A stretch of DNA of 25,627 bases from an uncultured Veillonellaceae bacterium (GCA_900546795.1 UREG01000023.1:1-25627); one strand, 5' to 3'; shown: positions 15,860 through 22,462, counted from the first letter of the stretch. The notes: a model not told the origin generated them from the letters alone. Made by a program: numbers and translations.

Positions 15860-16198
15860 TTACTTGCAGCCATAAATTTTTAGTCTTTTATTTCGGTTTT
15901 CCAATATCTGCTCAATCGTCTTTATATTCCATATCGGAACCAAATCATTAGAAACATCGACTACCATATCTATTCCATCGATACGAAGAAATGAAAAGTA
16001 TCCGTCTCCGTCCCACTGCCGGATATATAACGCGTTAGGATGAGTAAGCTTTACTGCTTCATATATATTTTCCCGGTTCTTTTCTTTTAATTCTTCTTTC
16101 CAATGTACCTTACTGTATCCTTCCGGAGCACAGCGCAACCGTTCGATCCTGTTTTCCTGCACAATTTTTCCTGCTTCAATTGTTTCTACTATTCCCAT
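15860..16198 (-). CDS. Hypothetical 112-residue protein, orphan monocistronic gene
   Basis: I do not recognise a family. The ORF has an in-frame stop codon immediately before ATG and an AGGAG site 7 nt upstream, so the start is firm. The N-terminal half is charged and helical (Glu/Lys/Arg-rich, residues 1-50). The second half looks like alternating strands (ALYIRQWDGDGYFSFLRIDGIDMVVDVSNDLVPIW split by turns), ending in a basic helix and one Cys near the C-terminus. No signal peptide or membrane segment. It has its own promoter, a structured leader and its own strong terminator, so it is expressed alone. Codon composition is ordinary for the window, unlike the AT-rich DNA upstream. Confidence 0.75.
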   Translation of the reverse strand: MGIVETIEAGKIVQENRIERLRCAPEGYSKVHWKEELKEKNRENIYEAVKLTHPNALYIRQWDGDGYFSFLRIDGIDMVVDVSNDLVPIWNIKTIEQILENRNKRLKIYGCK

Positions 16199-16210
16199 TT
16201 ATCTGCTCCT

Positions 16211-16355
16211 AAAGCCATGCGTGCATGCTTTAAATGTCGGTACACTAAAAAGCACCTGCTACAACAGTAACCGACTGCACTGATGTGTCTGCTTTTCTCA
16301 CAGCCGCGCTGCCCCGCAGCGTATGCCGTGGCCGTTCGATCGCCTCCTTTGCCAA
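16211..16355 (-). ncRNA. Candidate structured 5' leader (riboswitch-like or attenuator) of the orphan gene
   Basis: A GC-rich island between AT-rich DNA and the orphan gene. On the minus strand it can form, in order, a nested hairpin (outer CACGGC/GCTGTG, 16325-16330 with 16299-16304; inner CGCTGC/GCAGCG, 16316-16321 with 16307-16312, GGG loop), a longer-range stem GTCGGT/ACCGAC (16270-16275 with 16236-16241), and a hairpin AAAGCATG/CATGGCTTT (16211-16231) ending 1 nt before the AGGAG ribosome site. A good promoter lies just upstream. I could not match it to a known riboswitch class. The pairing is seen in the sequence; regulation is inference. Confidence 0.45.
16245..16355 (-). CDS. Possible 36-codon leader ORF with TTG start
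   Basis: An open frame of 36 codons plus TAG, beginning TTG at 16355 with GAGG about 11 nt upstream, inside the structured leader. The peptide would begin (M)AKEAIERPRHTLRG and end in a Val/Ala-rich tail. There is no ATG. Its stop falls between the two arms of the GTCGGT/ACCGAC stem, so translation could open that stem. It may equally be chance reading of an RNA-structure island. Confidence 0.2.
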   Translation of the reverse strand: MAKEAIERPRHTLRGSAAVRKADTSVQSVTVVAGAF

Positions 16356-16386
16356 TAATTTTCTATCCTCGTATTAATATATCTTC

Positions 16387-16415
16387 ATTTTAACAATTAT
16401 TGTCTTTCCTATCAA
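16387..16415 (-). promoter_or_regulatory. Sigma-A-like promoter of the orphan gene and its leader
   Basis: On the minus strand TTGATA (16410-16415) and TAAAAT (16387-16392) are separated by exactly 17 bp, each one mismatch from consensus. Transcription would start near 16380 and give a leader of about 180 nt before the ATG at 16198. Confidence 0.65.
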
Positions 16416-16862
16416 TACAAATATTTATTCCCTTAATGTGCATGGTTATTTACACTATAGTAAATATGCATAATAAGTTCTATTTTGATGCGAAAAAACT
16501 ATTGATTATATCTGAATTTTTATTTTCCGACGAAAAATATTTGCATATACAGGAGCGAATATTTTATATTTTTCCATTTCCTAAATTTCTTCATTTGTCC
16601 ATTATATAAAGATATTTATCACATATATAACGTTTATTTACTATAAAAAGTTGTAAATATCATTCACGGTAAATATTTCTAATTTGTTTCTAATTTCATT
16701 TATTTCTTTTTGTCTGTTTTCTTTCTAACAATTATATAACTTTCTAACATGTCAACTTTTTTGATTTTATAAAGTTATATTTTATTTCCAACTTTTTGCA
16801 ATAAAAAATCTTTTTGCTGGTGTATAATTATTAATATTTTTTCCATTTCATTCATAACAAAA
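16416..16862. other. AT-rich non-coding region with repeated short motifs
   Basis: About 450 bp of very AT-rich DNA with no convincing gene on either strand. It contains an imperfect palindrome ATTTAC-N6-GTAAAT (16448-16465) 33 bp upstream of the orphan-gene promoter, more ATTTAC/GTAAAT copies at 16636, 16653 and 16669, and four copies of TTTCTAA at 16676, 16687, 16722 and 16741. These could be regulator sites. A 69-codon plus-strand ORF here (16400-16609) is composition-driven and I do not call it. Confidence 0.5.
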
Positions 16863-16894
16863 CGGAGCCTTTCCCGATATTGGCATAGGCTCCG
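16858..16894 (-). terminator. Terminator of the cupin gene
   Basis: An 8-bp stem (16863-16870 with 16887-16894, arm CGGAGCCT) is followed on the minus strand by TTTTGTT. It lies 30 nt after the cupin stop codon. The T tract is short. Confidence 0.7.
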
Positions 16895-16924
16895 CTTCAT
16901 TATACCTTAAAGTAATCTTCTATT

Positions 16925-17326
16925 TTATAATGCATTATATTCTTCGTCTGTTACTTCTTCATACCAGCAGCTGGGGCCGGCACTTATATCTGCTTCAATG
17001 GAAAGATGGGCAAACCAGCTGTCTTTCGCCGCTCCATGCCAATGTTTGACTCCCCGTGGTATTTCAACAATGTCTCCAGCTATCAATTTTCTGGCTTCTT
17101 TCCCCTCTTCCTGATACCAGCCTGTACCTCCGGTAACTAATAAAATCTGTCCGCCCGGATGAGCATGCCAGTGATTTCGGCAGCCTGGCTCAAAAGTAAC
17201 ATGACCAATGGGAAGCCCTAACTCCGCCCCTGCCGTCAGCATCTGCAGATAACTTGTCCCTGTAAAATATTTTTCATACGCCGTATTTTTTCCGCCTTTT
17301 GGAAAAACAGTCTTGATCTCTTCCAT
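16925..17326 (-). CDS. Cupin-domain protein, likely MerR-controlled
   Basis: A 133-residue single-domain cupin. Motif 1 is NHWHAHPGGQILLVTGGTGWYQEEG, with metal-ligand His residues, and motif 2 is GDIVEIPRGVKHWHGA. I start it at ATG 17326, 10 nt from AAAGGA; a GTG at 17335 is too close to that site. Such small cupins often accompany carboxymuconolactone decarboxylase-like proteins, aldo-keto reductases or flavodoxins in aldehyde/redox stress regulons. The promoter here fits that setting. The reaction is unknown. It is monocistronic, between a MerR-type promoter and a terminator. Confidence 0.88.
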   Translation of the reverse strand: MEEIKTVFPKGGKNTAYEKYFTGTSYLQMLTAGAELGLPIGHVTFEPGCRNHWHAHPGGQILLVTGGTGWYQEEGKEARKLIAGDIVEIPRGVKHWHGAAKDSWFAHLSIEADISAGPSCWYEEVTDEEYNAL

Positions 17327-17352
17327 CTTATCCACGTCCTTTCTTTTTCTTT

Positions 17353-17384
17353 ATCCTACTCCTTACAGTCCGCTCCAAGTCAAG
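17353..17384 (-). promoter_or_regulatory. MerR-family-type promoter of the cupin gene
   Basis: On the minus strand TTGACT (17378-17383) and TAGGAT (17353-17358) are 19 bp apart, the long spacer typical of MerR-activated promoters. The spacer holds the dyad CTTACAG-N4-CTCCAAG (plus strand 17362-17379), close to the CTTAAAG-N4-CTTTAAG geometry known for AdhR/NmlR-type MerR regulators. No merR gene is in the window. Confidence 0.65.
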
Positions 17385-17404
17385 CGTTTTTCTTTTTCCT
17401 CCAG

Positions 17405-17447
17405 TAAACAAATAAGCAGTTCCCCATTCCCGGAGAACTGCTTATTT
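17405..17447 (-). terminator. Terminator of the lysA-type gene
   Basis: A perfect 13-bp stem (17410-17422 with 17435-17447, arm AAATAAGCAGTTC) is followed on the minus strand by GTTTACT. The T-rich part is mostly inside the stem. It starts 5 nt after the stop codon. Confidence 0.8.
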
Positions 17448-17452
17448 ACATA

Positions 17453-18706
17453 TTATAAGTTAGAAAAATCCAAGGTAGCAAATAAATCGTCAATCGTTTC
17501 TGCCCGGCGTATCTGTGTTACCGACCGGTCTTTATGAAGCAGCAGCTCTGCGGAGCGAAGCTTGCCGTTATAATTGAATCCCATTGCATGTCCATGCGCT
17601 CCTGCATCATGAATCACGAGAATATCGCCTTCCGTAATTTTCGGCAGCTTGCGGTCAATTGCAAATTTATCGCAGTTTTCACAAAGAGATCCGGTAATAT
17701 CATACACATGATCCTGCGGTTCCTGTTCTTTTCCCATTACCGTAATATGATGGTAGGAACCATACATCGCCGGCCGCATCAGATTGGCCATACACGCATC
17801 TAACCCAATGTAGTTCTTATAAATATTTTTATGATGGATCGCTTTGGAAACTAAGTAGCCGTACGGCCCGGTAATAACGCGTCCGCATTCAAACGCTAAT
17901 TGAACATCTGCCAATCCATTCGGAATCATGATTTCTTCATACAATTTGCGGATTCCTTCGCCCAATACGGTGTAGTCAACCGGCGTCTGCTCCGGTTTAT
18001 ATGCTACGCCGATACCGCCGCCAAAGTCAATGAATTCAACGGAGATCCCCAGCGTATTTTTTACTTCCACAGCCAGATCAAACATCATTTTTGCCGTGCC
18101 AATCAAGCCGTTCGGATCCAGTTCATTGGACACGACCATGGTGTGCAGCCCAAACCGGGTTACGCCCAGTTCCCGGCATTTTTCAAAGGATTCCATTACC
18201 TGGGCGCGCGTCATTCCATATTTTGCTTCTTCCGGCACACCGATAATCTGATTGCCGCCGTCCATCAGCGGACCAGGATTATACCGCACGCAGATCATTT
18301 CCGGCATAGGGCCGTTCTTCTGCAAATAGTCTACCATAGTGATATCATCCAGATTGATAATTGCCCCTAACTCCATTGCTTTTTGATATTCGCTGTACGG
18401 CGTATCGTTAGAAGAAAAAATGATATCTTCTCCCAAAATCCCTACTTTTTCGCAAAGCAATAATTCCGGCAAAGAACTGCAGTCCGCACCGACACCTTCT
18501 TCTTTCAGCACCTTCATGATGTATGGATTCGGCGTTGCCTTTACAGCAAAATATTCTTTGAACGACGGCGCCCAGTCAAATGCAGCAATTAACTGCCGTA
18601 CATTCTGACGGATCCCTTCTTCATCATAAATATGAAAGGGCGTTGGATACACTTCAATTATTTTTTCGATTTCTTCTTTTGTAAACGGTATATTTTTTGC
18701 GTTCAT
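17453..18706 (-). CDS. lysA: Diaminopimelate decarboxylase-like fold-III PLP enzyme
   Basis: A 417-residue alanine-racemase-fold decarboxylase. The PLP lysine is K56 in EYFAVKATPNP. The PLP-phosphate loop GGGIG lies in FIDFGGGIGVAY, the ECGRVITGPYG segment contacts PLP, and CENCDKFA carries the active-site Cys of the partner subunit. LysA makes L-lysine from meso-diaminopimelate. The segments that normally read SHIGSQ are divergent here (LHTMVVSNEL), so a related substrate is possible; fold-III lysine/ornithine decarboxylases exist in Negativicutes. It is monocistronic. The start has GGGGGAGAAG just upstream. Confidence 0.75.
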   Translation of the reverse strand: MNAKNIPFTKEEIEKIIEVYPTPFHIYDEEGIRQNVRQLIAAFDWAPSFKEYFAVKATPNPYIMKVLKEEGVGADCSSLPELLLCEKVGILGEDIIFSSNDTPYSEYQKAMELGAIINLDDITMVDYLQKNGPMPEMICVRYNPGPLMDGGNQIIGVPEEAKYGMTRAQVMESFEKCRELGVTRFGLHTMVVSNELDPNGLIGTAKMMFDLAVEVKNTLGISVEFIDFGGGIGVAYKPEQTPVDYTVLGEGIRKLYEEIMIPNGLADVQLAFECGRVITGPYGYLVSKAIHHKNIYKNYIGLDACMANLMRPAMYGSYHHITVMGKEQEPQDHVYDITGSLCENCDKFAIDRKLPKITEGDILVIHDAGAHGHAMGFNYNGKLRSAELLLHKDRSVTQIRRAETIDDLFATLDFSNL

Positions 18707-18742
18707 TCTTCTCCCCCACTCATGTTCATTTTGATAATATTT

Positions 18743-18772
18743 ATCTTAACAAAGAAGTGATTGCTTCGACAA
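18743..18772 (-). promoter_or_regulatory. Possible lysA promoter
   Basis: On the minus strand TTGTCG (18767-18772) and TAAGAT (18743-18748) are 18 bp apart, about 37 nt before the lysA start. Both hexamers have four of six consensus bases. Confidence 0.4.
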
Positions 18773-18778
18773 CTAAAT

Positions 18779-18813
18779 AAAAAAAAAGATGTTGCAGAAA
18801 ACTGCAACATCTT
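18779..18813 (-). terminator. Terminator of infC-rpmI-rplT
   Basis: A perfect 12-bp stem (18786-18797 with 18102+700 offset, that is 18802-18813; arm AAGATGTTGCAG) with a 4-nt loop is followed on the minus strand by eight T. It lies 16 nt after the rplT stop codon. Confidence 0.93.
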
Positions 18814-18829
18814 ATGCATAAAATTCATC

Positions 18830-19180
18830 TTATGCGTTTTTAGCCAATTCTACATATTTTGCAAATGCAGCGGCATCATTTACAGCCAAGTCAGCCAGCA
18901 TTTTACGGTTTACTTCTACGCCAGCTTTGGTAAGACCGCAAATAAAGCGGCTGTAGCTCATGCCGTTTGCACGGGTAGCTGCGTTGATACGAGCGATCCA
19001 AAGTTTACGGAATTCACGTTTTTTCGCACGACGGTCACGACGAGCATAGTAGAGAGCTTTCATAACCGTTTCATTTGCTTTTTTAAACAAGCGGCTACGA
19101 GTACCACGGTAGCCTTTAGCCATTTTTAAGATTTTTTTATGACGACGATGTGCTGTTACGCCTTTTTTTACTCTTGCCAT
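18830..19180 (-). CDS. rplT: 50S ribosomal protein L20
   Basis: A 116-residue L20: basic N-terminal arm MARVKKGVTAHRRHKKILK, then GYRGTRSRLFKKANE, and the conserved RDRRAKKREFRKLWI and NAATRANGMSYS segments. It binds 23S rRNA early in assembly and in Bacillota also represses its own operon by binding the infC leader. It is the last gene of infC-rpmI-rplT, 38 nt after rpmI. Confidence 0.99.
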   Translation of the reverse strand: MARVKKGVTAHRRHKKILKMAKGYRGTRSRLFKKANETVMKALYYARRDRRAKKREFRKLWIARINAATRANGMSYSRFICGLTKAGVEVNRKMLADLAVNDAAAFAKYVELAKNA

Positions 19181-19218
19181 TATTGTATTCCTCCAGTATT
19201 CGAATTAATAACTCAATC

Positions 19219-19416
19219 TTATGCGTACGGAAGCATTTTGCTTACACGTTTGAAATCCGCTTTGCTTACCAATGCAGCTTTTCTCAGATTTCTTTTCCGA
19301 GCCGGGGATTTCTTTTCCAAGATATGGCTTTTATACGCTTTATTTCTTCTAAATTCACCAGTACCTGTTGCGGTGAAACGTTTTGCCGCTGCACGGCGAG
19401 TTTTGATTTTTGGCAT
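19219..19416 (-). CDS. rpmI: 50S ribosomal protein L35
   Basis: A 65-residue highly basic protein with the L35 pattern MPKIKTRRAAAKRF, then HILEKKSPARKRNLR and a C-terminal RVSKMLPY. Length and order between infC and rplT are standard. Confidence 0.98.
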   Translation of the reverse strand: MPKIKTRRAAAKRFTATGTGEFRRNKAYKSHILEKKSPARKRNLRKAALVSKADFKRVSKMLPYA

Positions 19417-19440
19417 AATATAAGTTCCTCCTTCAATCGG

Positions 19441-19953
19441 TTAGCTTTTCGCTACTATGATCATGGCCATATTGCGGCCTTCTAATTTTGCCGGTTTTTC
19501 TACAGTTGCCTTGTCCTGCAGTTCGCTGGCAAAACGCTGTAACAATTTTTCACCCAGTTCCGGATGAGAAAGTTCGCGACCTCGGAACATGATGGTTACT
19601 TTTACTTTGTTTCCGTCTTCCAGAAAGCGCTGAGCAGCTCTCATTTTTACATAAAAGTCATGATCTTCGATATTAGGACGAAGCTTCACTTCTTTTAATG
19701 TAAACACTTTCTGTTTCTTTTTGGCTTCTTTTTCCCGTTTCTGCTGTTCATAGCGGTATTTACCAAAATCCATGATACGGCATACCGGCGGTTTTCCATT
19801 CGGAGCCACTTCGACCAGATCCATGTGCCGTTCTTCCGCCATTGCCAATGCATCGCGGACGGACATGATGCCAAGCTGTTCATTATCGCTGCTGACTACG
19901 CGGACTTCGCGAGCGCGAATTTCTTCATTGATGCGAGGGGTATCCTTGCCTAT
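19441..19953 (-). CDS. infC: Translation initiation factor IF-3 with a non-AUG start
   Basis: IF-3 blocks premature subunit joining and rejects non-canonical start codons. From the codon at 19953 it has 170 residues: N-domain INEEIRAREVRVV, linker YEQQKREKEAKKKQK, and C-domain VKLRPNIEDHDF and VTIMFRGRELSHPELG. No ATG, GTG or TTG fits: GGAGG lies 8 nt before ATA (19953) and 5 nt before ATC (19956), and alignment to known IF-3 N-termini favours ATA-GGC-AAG-GAT. An ATG at 19995 lies inside the attenuator stem, lacks a ribosome site, and is rejected. Non-AUG starts in infC underlie IF-3 autoregulation (AUU in E. coli), so the same control is expected. Confidence 0.95.
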   Translation of the reverse strand: MGKDTPRINEEIRAREVRVVSSDNEQLGIMSVRDALAMAEERHMDLVEVAPNGKPPVCRIMDFGKYRYEQQKREKEAKKKQKVFTLKEVKLRPNIEDHDFYVKMRAAQRFLEDGNKVKVTIMFRGRELSHPELGEKLLQRFASELQDKATVEKPAKLEGRNMAMIIVAKS

Positions 19954-19966
19954 GATTGTCACCTCC

Positions 19967-20078
19967 AAAAAAATAAGACGGATAGCATCAGCCACCCGTC
20001 TTCACACGTTCTATTCAACCTTAGTAGCTCTTGCGGCCTTGTAAGGTGAGAAGCGGATGGCTTCTGCTTTACTAATAC
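19967..20078 (-). promoter_or_regulatory. infC leader with attenuator (L20-leader-like)
   Basis: The transcript leader carries a hairpin AGAAGC/GCTTCT (20049-20065), a stem ACCTTA/TAAGGT (20042-20047 with 20018-20023), and then a terminator: 7 bp AAGACGG/CCGTCTT (19996-20002 with 19975-19981) extended by five pairs including G-T, a TGAT loop, then A and seven T (19974-19967). The T tract touches the GGAGG of infC. This is the layout of autoregulatory L20 leaders in Bacillota. Confidence 0.8.
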
Positions 20079-20084
20079 TTGAGT

Positions 20085-20113
20085 ATTGTATCAGTTTATC
20101 CATCTTTTGTCAA
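20085..20113 (-). promoter_or_regulatory. Strong promoter of infC-rpmI-rplT
   Basis: On the minus strand a perfect -35 TTGACA (20108-20113) and TACAAT (20085-20090) are 17 bp apart. It lies a few bases past the stop codon of the hutP-like gene. No terminator separates that gene from this promoter. Confidence 0.88.
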
Positions 20114-20116
20114 TCA

Positions 20117-20545
20117 TTATTTTGTCCCATCCGGCAAAGACCGATGTCCTATGCCTACGGTTACTTCATTCAGATGCATGACGCCGACACCGCAATAAAT
20201 CGCTACGCACAGATGCTCTTTATACCGAGCGATGCCAATTTTACCGCCTACATTGAGCCCCATGCATTTTACCTTGATCTGCTCCAATGCTTCCTGAGCA
20301 GCACCGACAACGGCCCCTTCCCCCAAATGATCTTCTGCTACTACACGCTGCCGCTGCGCCGCTACTACGGCGTGTTCCAAAATTTTAGCAATGGAAGGCA
20401 GAAACTGCCCGCCAAAATCTACGGCTACAGACCGCATTCCCGCTGCTTCAAACGTGCGGCGCATGGCCTGTTCTTCTTCCCGGGTCGCGGTCAACGCCAA
20501 CCGCAGCGCGGCCCGGCCTACTTCAACACTGGTCAATACTTTCAT
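20117..20545 (-). CDS. HutP-family RNA-binding antiterminator-like protein
   Basis: A 142-residue protein resembling HutP, the histidine- and Mg-dependent hexamer that prevents termination of the B. subtilis hut operon. Matching regions are the central EDHLGEGAVVGAAQEALEQI helix, the strand block GLNVGGKIGIARY, and the C-terminal VAIYCGVGVMHLNEVTVGIGHRSLP, where B. subtilis HutP has VSLYGT...VGINHI. There are no hut genes here. It lies 9 nt after thrS, in the same T-box-controlled transcript. Its ligand and RNA target are unknown; a threonine or tRNA link is only a guess from position. Confidence 0.75.
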   Translation of the reverse strand: MKVLTSVEVGRAALRLALTATREEEQAMRRTFEAAGMRSVAVDFGGQFLPSIAKILEHAVVAAQRQRVVAEDHLGEGAVVGAAQEALEQIKVKCMGLNVGGKIGIARYKEHLCVAIYCGVGVMHLNEVTVGIGHRSLPDGTK

Positions 20546-20554
20546 CGCAGCCTC

Positions 20555-22462
20555 TTATTGTTTACGGCTTACAGCCAATTCTTTTACTTCTGCAATGAAT
20601 TCTGCCACCGGTTTTGCCCCCAGATCGCCTTGTGCCCGATCCCGAATAGCCAGGCTGTTTGATTCGACTTCTTTATCGCCAATTACGCACATGAACGGAA
20701 CTTTTTCCAGCTGCGCTTTTCTGATTTTGTAGCCGATTTTTTCATTCGAACGGTCTACTTCTACCCGAATGCCGGCTTTCCGCATCTGTTTGCGCACTTC
20801 TTCTGCGTATTCCATATGTTTATCTGTGATTGGCAGCAGTTTTACCTGTACCGGCGACAGCCATACCGGGAACGCTCCTGCATAGTTTTCTATCAAAATA
20901 CCGATAAACCGTTCTAAGCTGCCGAAGCACGCGCGATGAATCATAACCGGACGATGTTTTTGTCCGTCTTCGCCGATATAGGTCATATCAAACCGTTCCG
21001 GCATCTGCATATCCAGCTGAATCGTACCGCACTGCCAGGTACGGCCGATCGAATCTTTGATATGGAAGTCCAGTTTCGGACCATAGAACGCGCCGTCGCC
21101 TTCATTGATCTGATACGGAATCCCTTTTTCTTCGATCGTTTCCCGCAGCGTATCCGTTGCCAAATCCCACAGTTCGTCCGACCCCATTGCATTTTCTGGT
21201 TTCGTGGACAGTTCTACATGATATTCGAGGCCAAACAAGCTGTATGTCCGGTCAAACAGTTCGATTACTTTTTTCAATTCATCTTTCATCTGGCTCGGCA
21301 GCATGAAGATATGCGCATCGTCCTGCGTAAAGCTGCGTACCCGGAACAGACCATGCAGCGCACCGTGGAGTTCGTGACGGTGTACCAAGCCTAATTCAGC
21401 AGACCGAATAGGAAAATCACGGTAACTGTGAATACTGTTTTTATACACGAGAATACCGCCTGGGCAGTTCATCGGTTTAATCGCAAACGGCGCTTCATCA
21501 ATCGTCGTAAAGTACATATTTTCCTGATAGTGATCCCAATGGCCGGACTGTTCCCATAAATGACGGCTCAAAATAATAGGGGTCTTGATTTCGTCATATT
21601 CATATTCATCATGGAGTTCATGCCAGAATTTTTCCAATTCGTTGCGCAGCACCATTCCTTTCGGATGGAAAAACGGGAATCCCGGACCTTCTTCCTGCAG
21701 GCTGAACAAATCCAGCTCTTTCCCCAGTTTACGATGATCGCGCCGTGCGGCTTCTTCCAAGAGTTTTAAATATTCTTCCAGATCCGCTTTCTTTTCAAAC
21801 GCCGTACCGTAAATACGCTGGAGCATTTTATTTTTTTCATTTCCCCGCCAATATGCCCCTGCCAAAGACTGCAGTTTAAAGGCTTTTACTTTACCGGTAG
21901 ACTGCACATGCGGACCTGCGCAAAGATCTACAAATTCTCCCTGCCGGTATAAGGAAATGCGGGCGTCTTCCGGAAGTTCTTCAATCAATTCTACTTTGTA
22001 GATTTCGCCGGCTTCTTTAAACAGTTTCAAGGCTTCTTCCCGGGAAACGATTTCTCTGGTAAGCGGCAAATTCTCTTTTACGATCGCCGCCATTTCCTTT
22101 TCGATTTTTTCCAGATCGTCCGGAGTAAATACATGCTCGGTATCAAAGTCATAATAGAAACCTTTTTCGATTGCCGGCCCAATGGCAATTTTCACATCGC
22201 CAAATAAGCGTTTTACTGCCTGCGCCATAATGTGCGACGCAGTATGGCGCAGCGCATCTTTGCCGCCCTGATCTTCAAATGTCAGAAATTCTACGCTGCT
22301 GCCGTCTTCTATCGTTTCACGAAGATCCGTTACTTCTCCGTTTACTTTCGCTGCCAATACTTTTCTTGCCAAGCTGTTGCTCAATTGCTCAGCGGCTTCC
22401 AATAAGGAAATTCCGTCTGCAAATTCTTTTGCAGATCCGTCTTTTAACATGATTTTTGCCAT
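20555..22462 (-). CDS. thrS: Threonyl-tRNA synthetase
   Basis: Class II synthetase charging tRNA-Thr. 635 residues: TGS domain (1-60), editing/SAD domain with HTASHIMAQAVKRL and the second metal site near CAGPHV, class II core with MNCPGG (zinc Cys), motif 2 RVRSFTQDDAHIF, motif 3 with SLERFIGILIENY, then the anticodon-binding domain. I start it at ATG 22462 with GGAGG 7 nt upstream; a longer frame to 22495 runs through the T-box terminator tract. It is controlled by the T-box upstream. Confidence 0.98.
   Translation of the reverse strand: MAKIMLKDGSAKEFADGISLLEAAEQLSNSLARKVLAAKVNGEVTDLRETIEDGSSVEFLTFEDQGGKDALRHTASHIMAQAVKRLFGDVKIAIGPAIEKGFYYDFDTEHVFTPDDLEKIEKEMAAIVKENLPLTREIVSREEALKLFKEAGEIYKVELIEELPEDARISLYRQGEFVDLCAGPHVQSTGKVKAFKLQSLAGAYWRGNEKNKMLQRIYGTAFEKKADLEEYLKLLEEAARRDHRKLGKELDLFSLQEEGPGFPFFHPKGMVLRNELEKFWHELHDEYEYDEIKTPIILSRHLWEQSGHWDHYQENMYFTTIDEAPFAIKPMNCPGGILVYKNSIHSYRDFPIRSAELGLVHRHELHGALHGLFRVRSFTQDDAHIFMLPSQMKDELKKVIELFDRTYSLFGLEYHVELSTKPENAMGSDELWDLATDTLRETIEEKGIPYQINEGDGAFYGPKLDFHIKDSIGRTWQCGTIQLDMQMPERFDMTYIGEDGQKHRPVMIHRACFGSLERFIGILIENYAGAFPVWLSPVQVKLLPITDKHMEYAEEVRKQMRKAGIRVEVDRSNEKIGYKIRKAQLEKVPFMCVIGDKEVESNSLAIRDRAQGDLGAKPVAEFIAEVKELAVSRKQ

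Noticed and set aside
15787..15873. N-terminal extension of SbcD to 15873
   Set aside because: It covers a terminator and promoter; the motif HTADWH begins four residues after the ATG at 15786.
16331..16355. tRNA T-loop-like GTTCGATC on the plus strand followed by GCCA
   Set aside because: The flanking bases do not form a T-arm stem, and no acceptor or D arm is present.
16400..16609. Plus-strand 69-codon AT-rich ORF
   Set aside because: No ribosome site and Phe/Ile/Tyr content explained by base composition; it overlaps promoter-like sequence of the opposite strand.
16731..16755. Minus-strand TTGACA and TATAAT pair
   Set aside because: The spacer is only 13 bp, too short for a normal promoter.
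18805..18835. Direct repeat ATCTTATGC around the rplT stop
   Set aside because: Only two short copies, one within the terminator arm and one in the coding end; likely chance.
19954..19995. N-terminal extension of IF-3 to the ATG at 19995
   Set aside because: That ATG is inside the attenuator stem, has no ribosome site, and the extension is not like IF-3.
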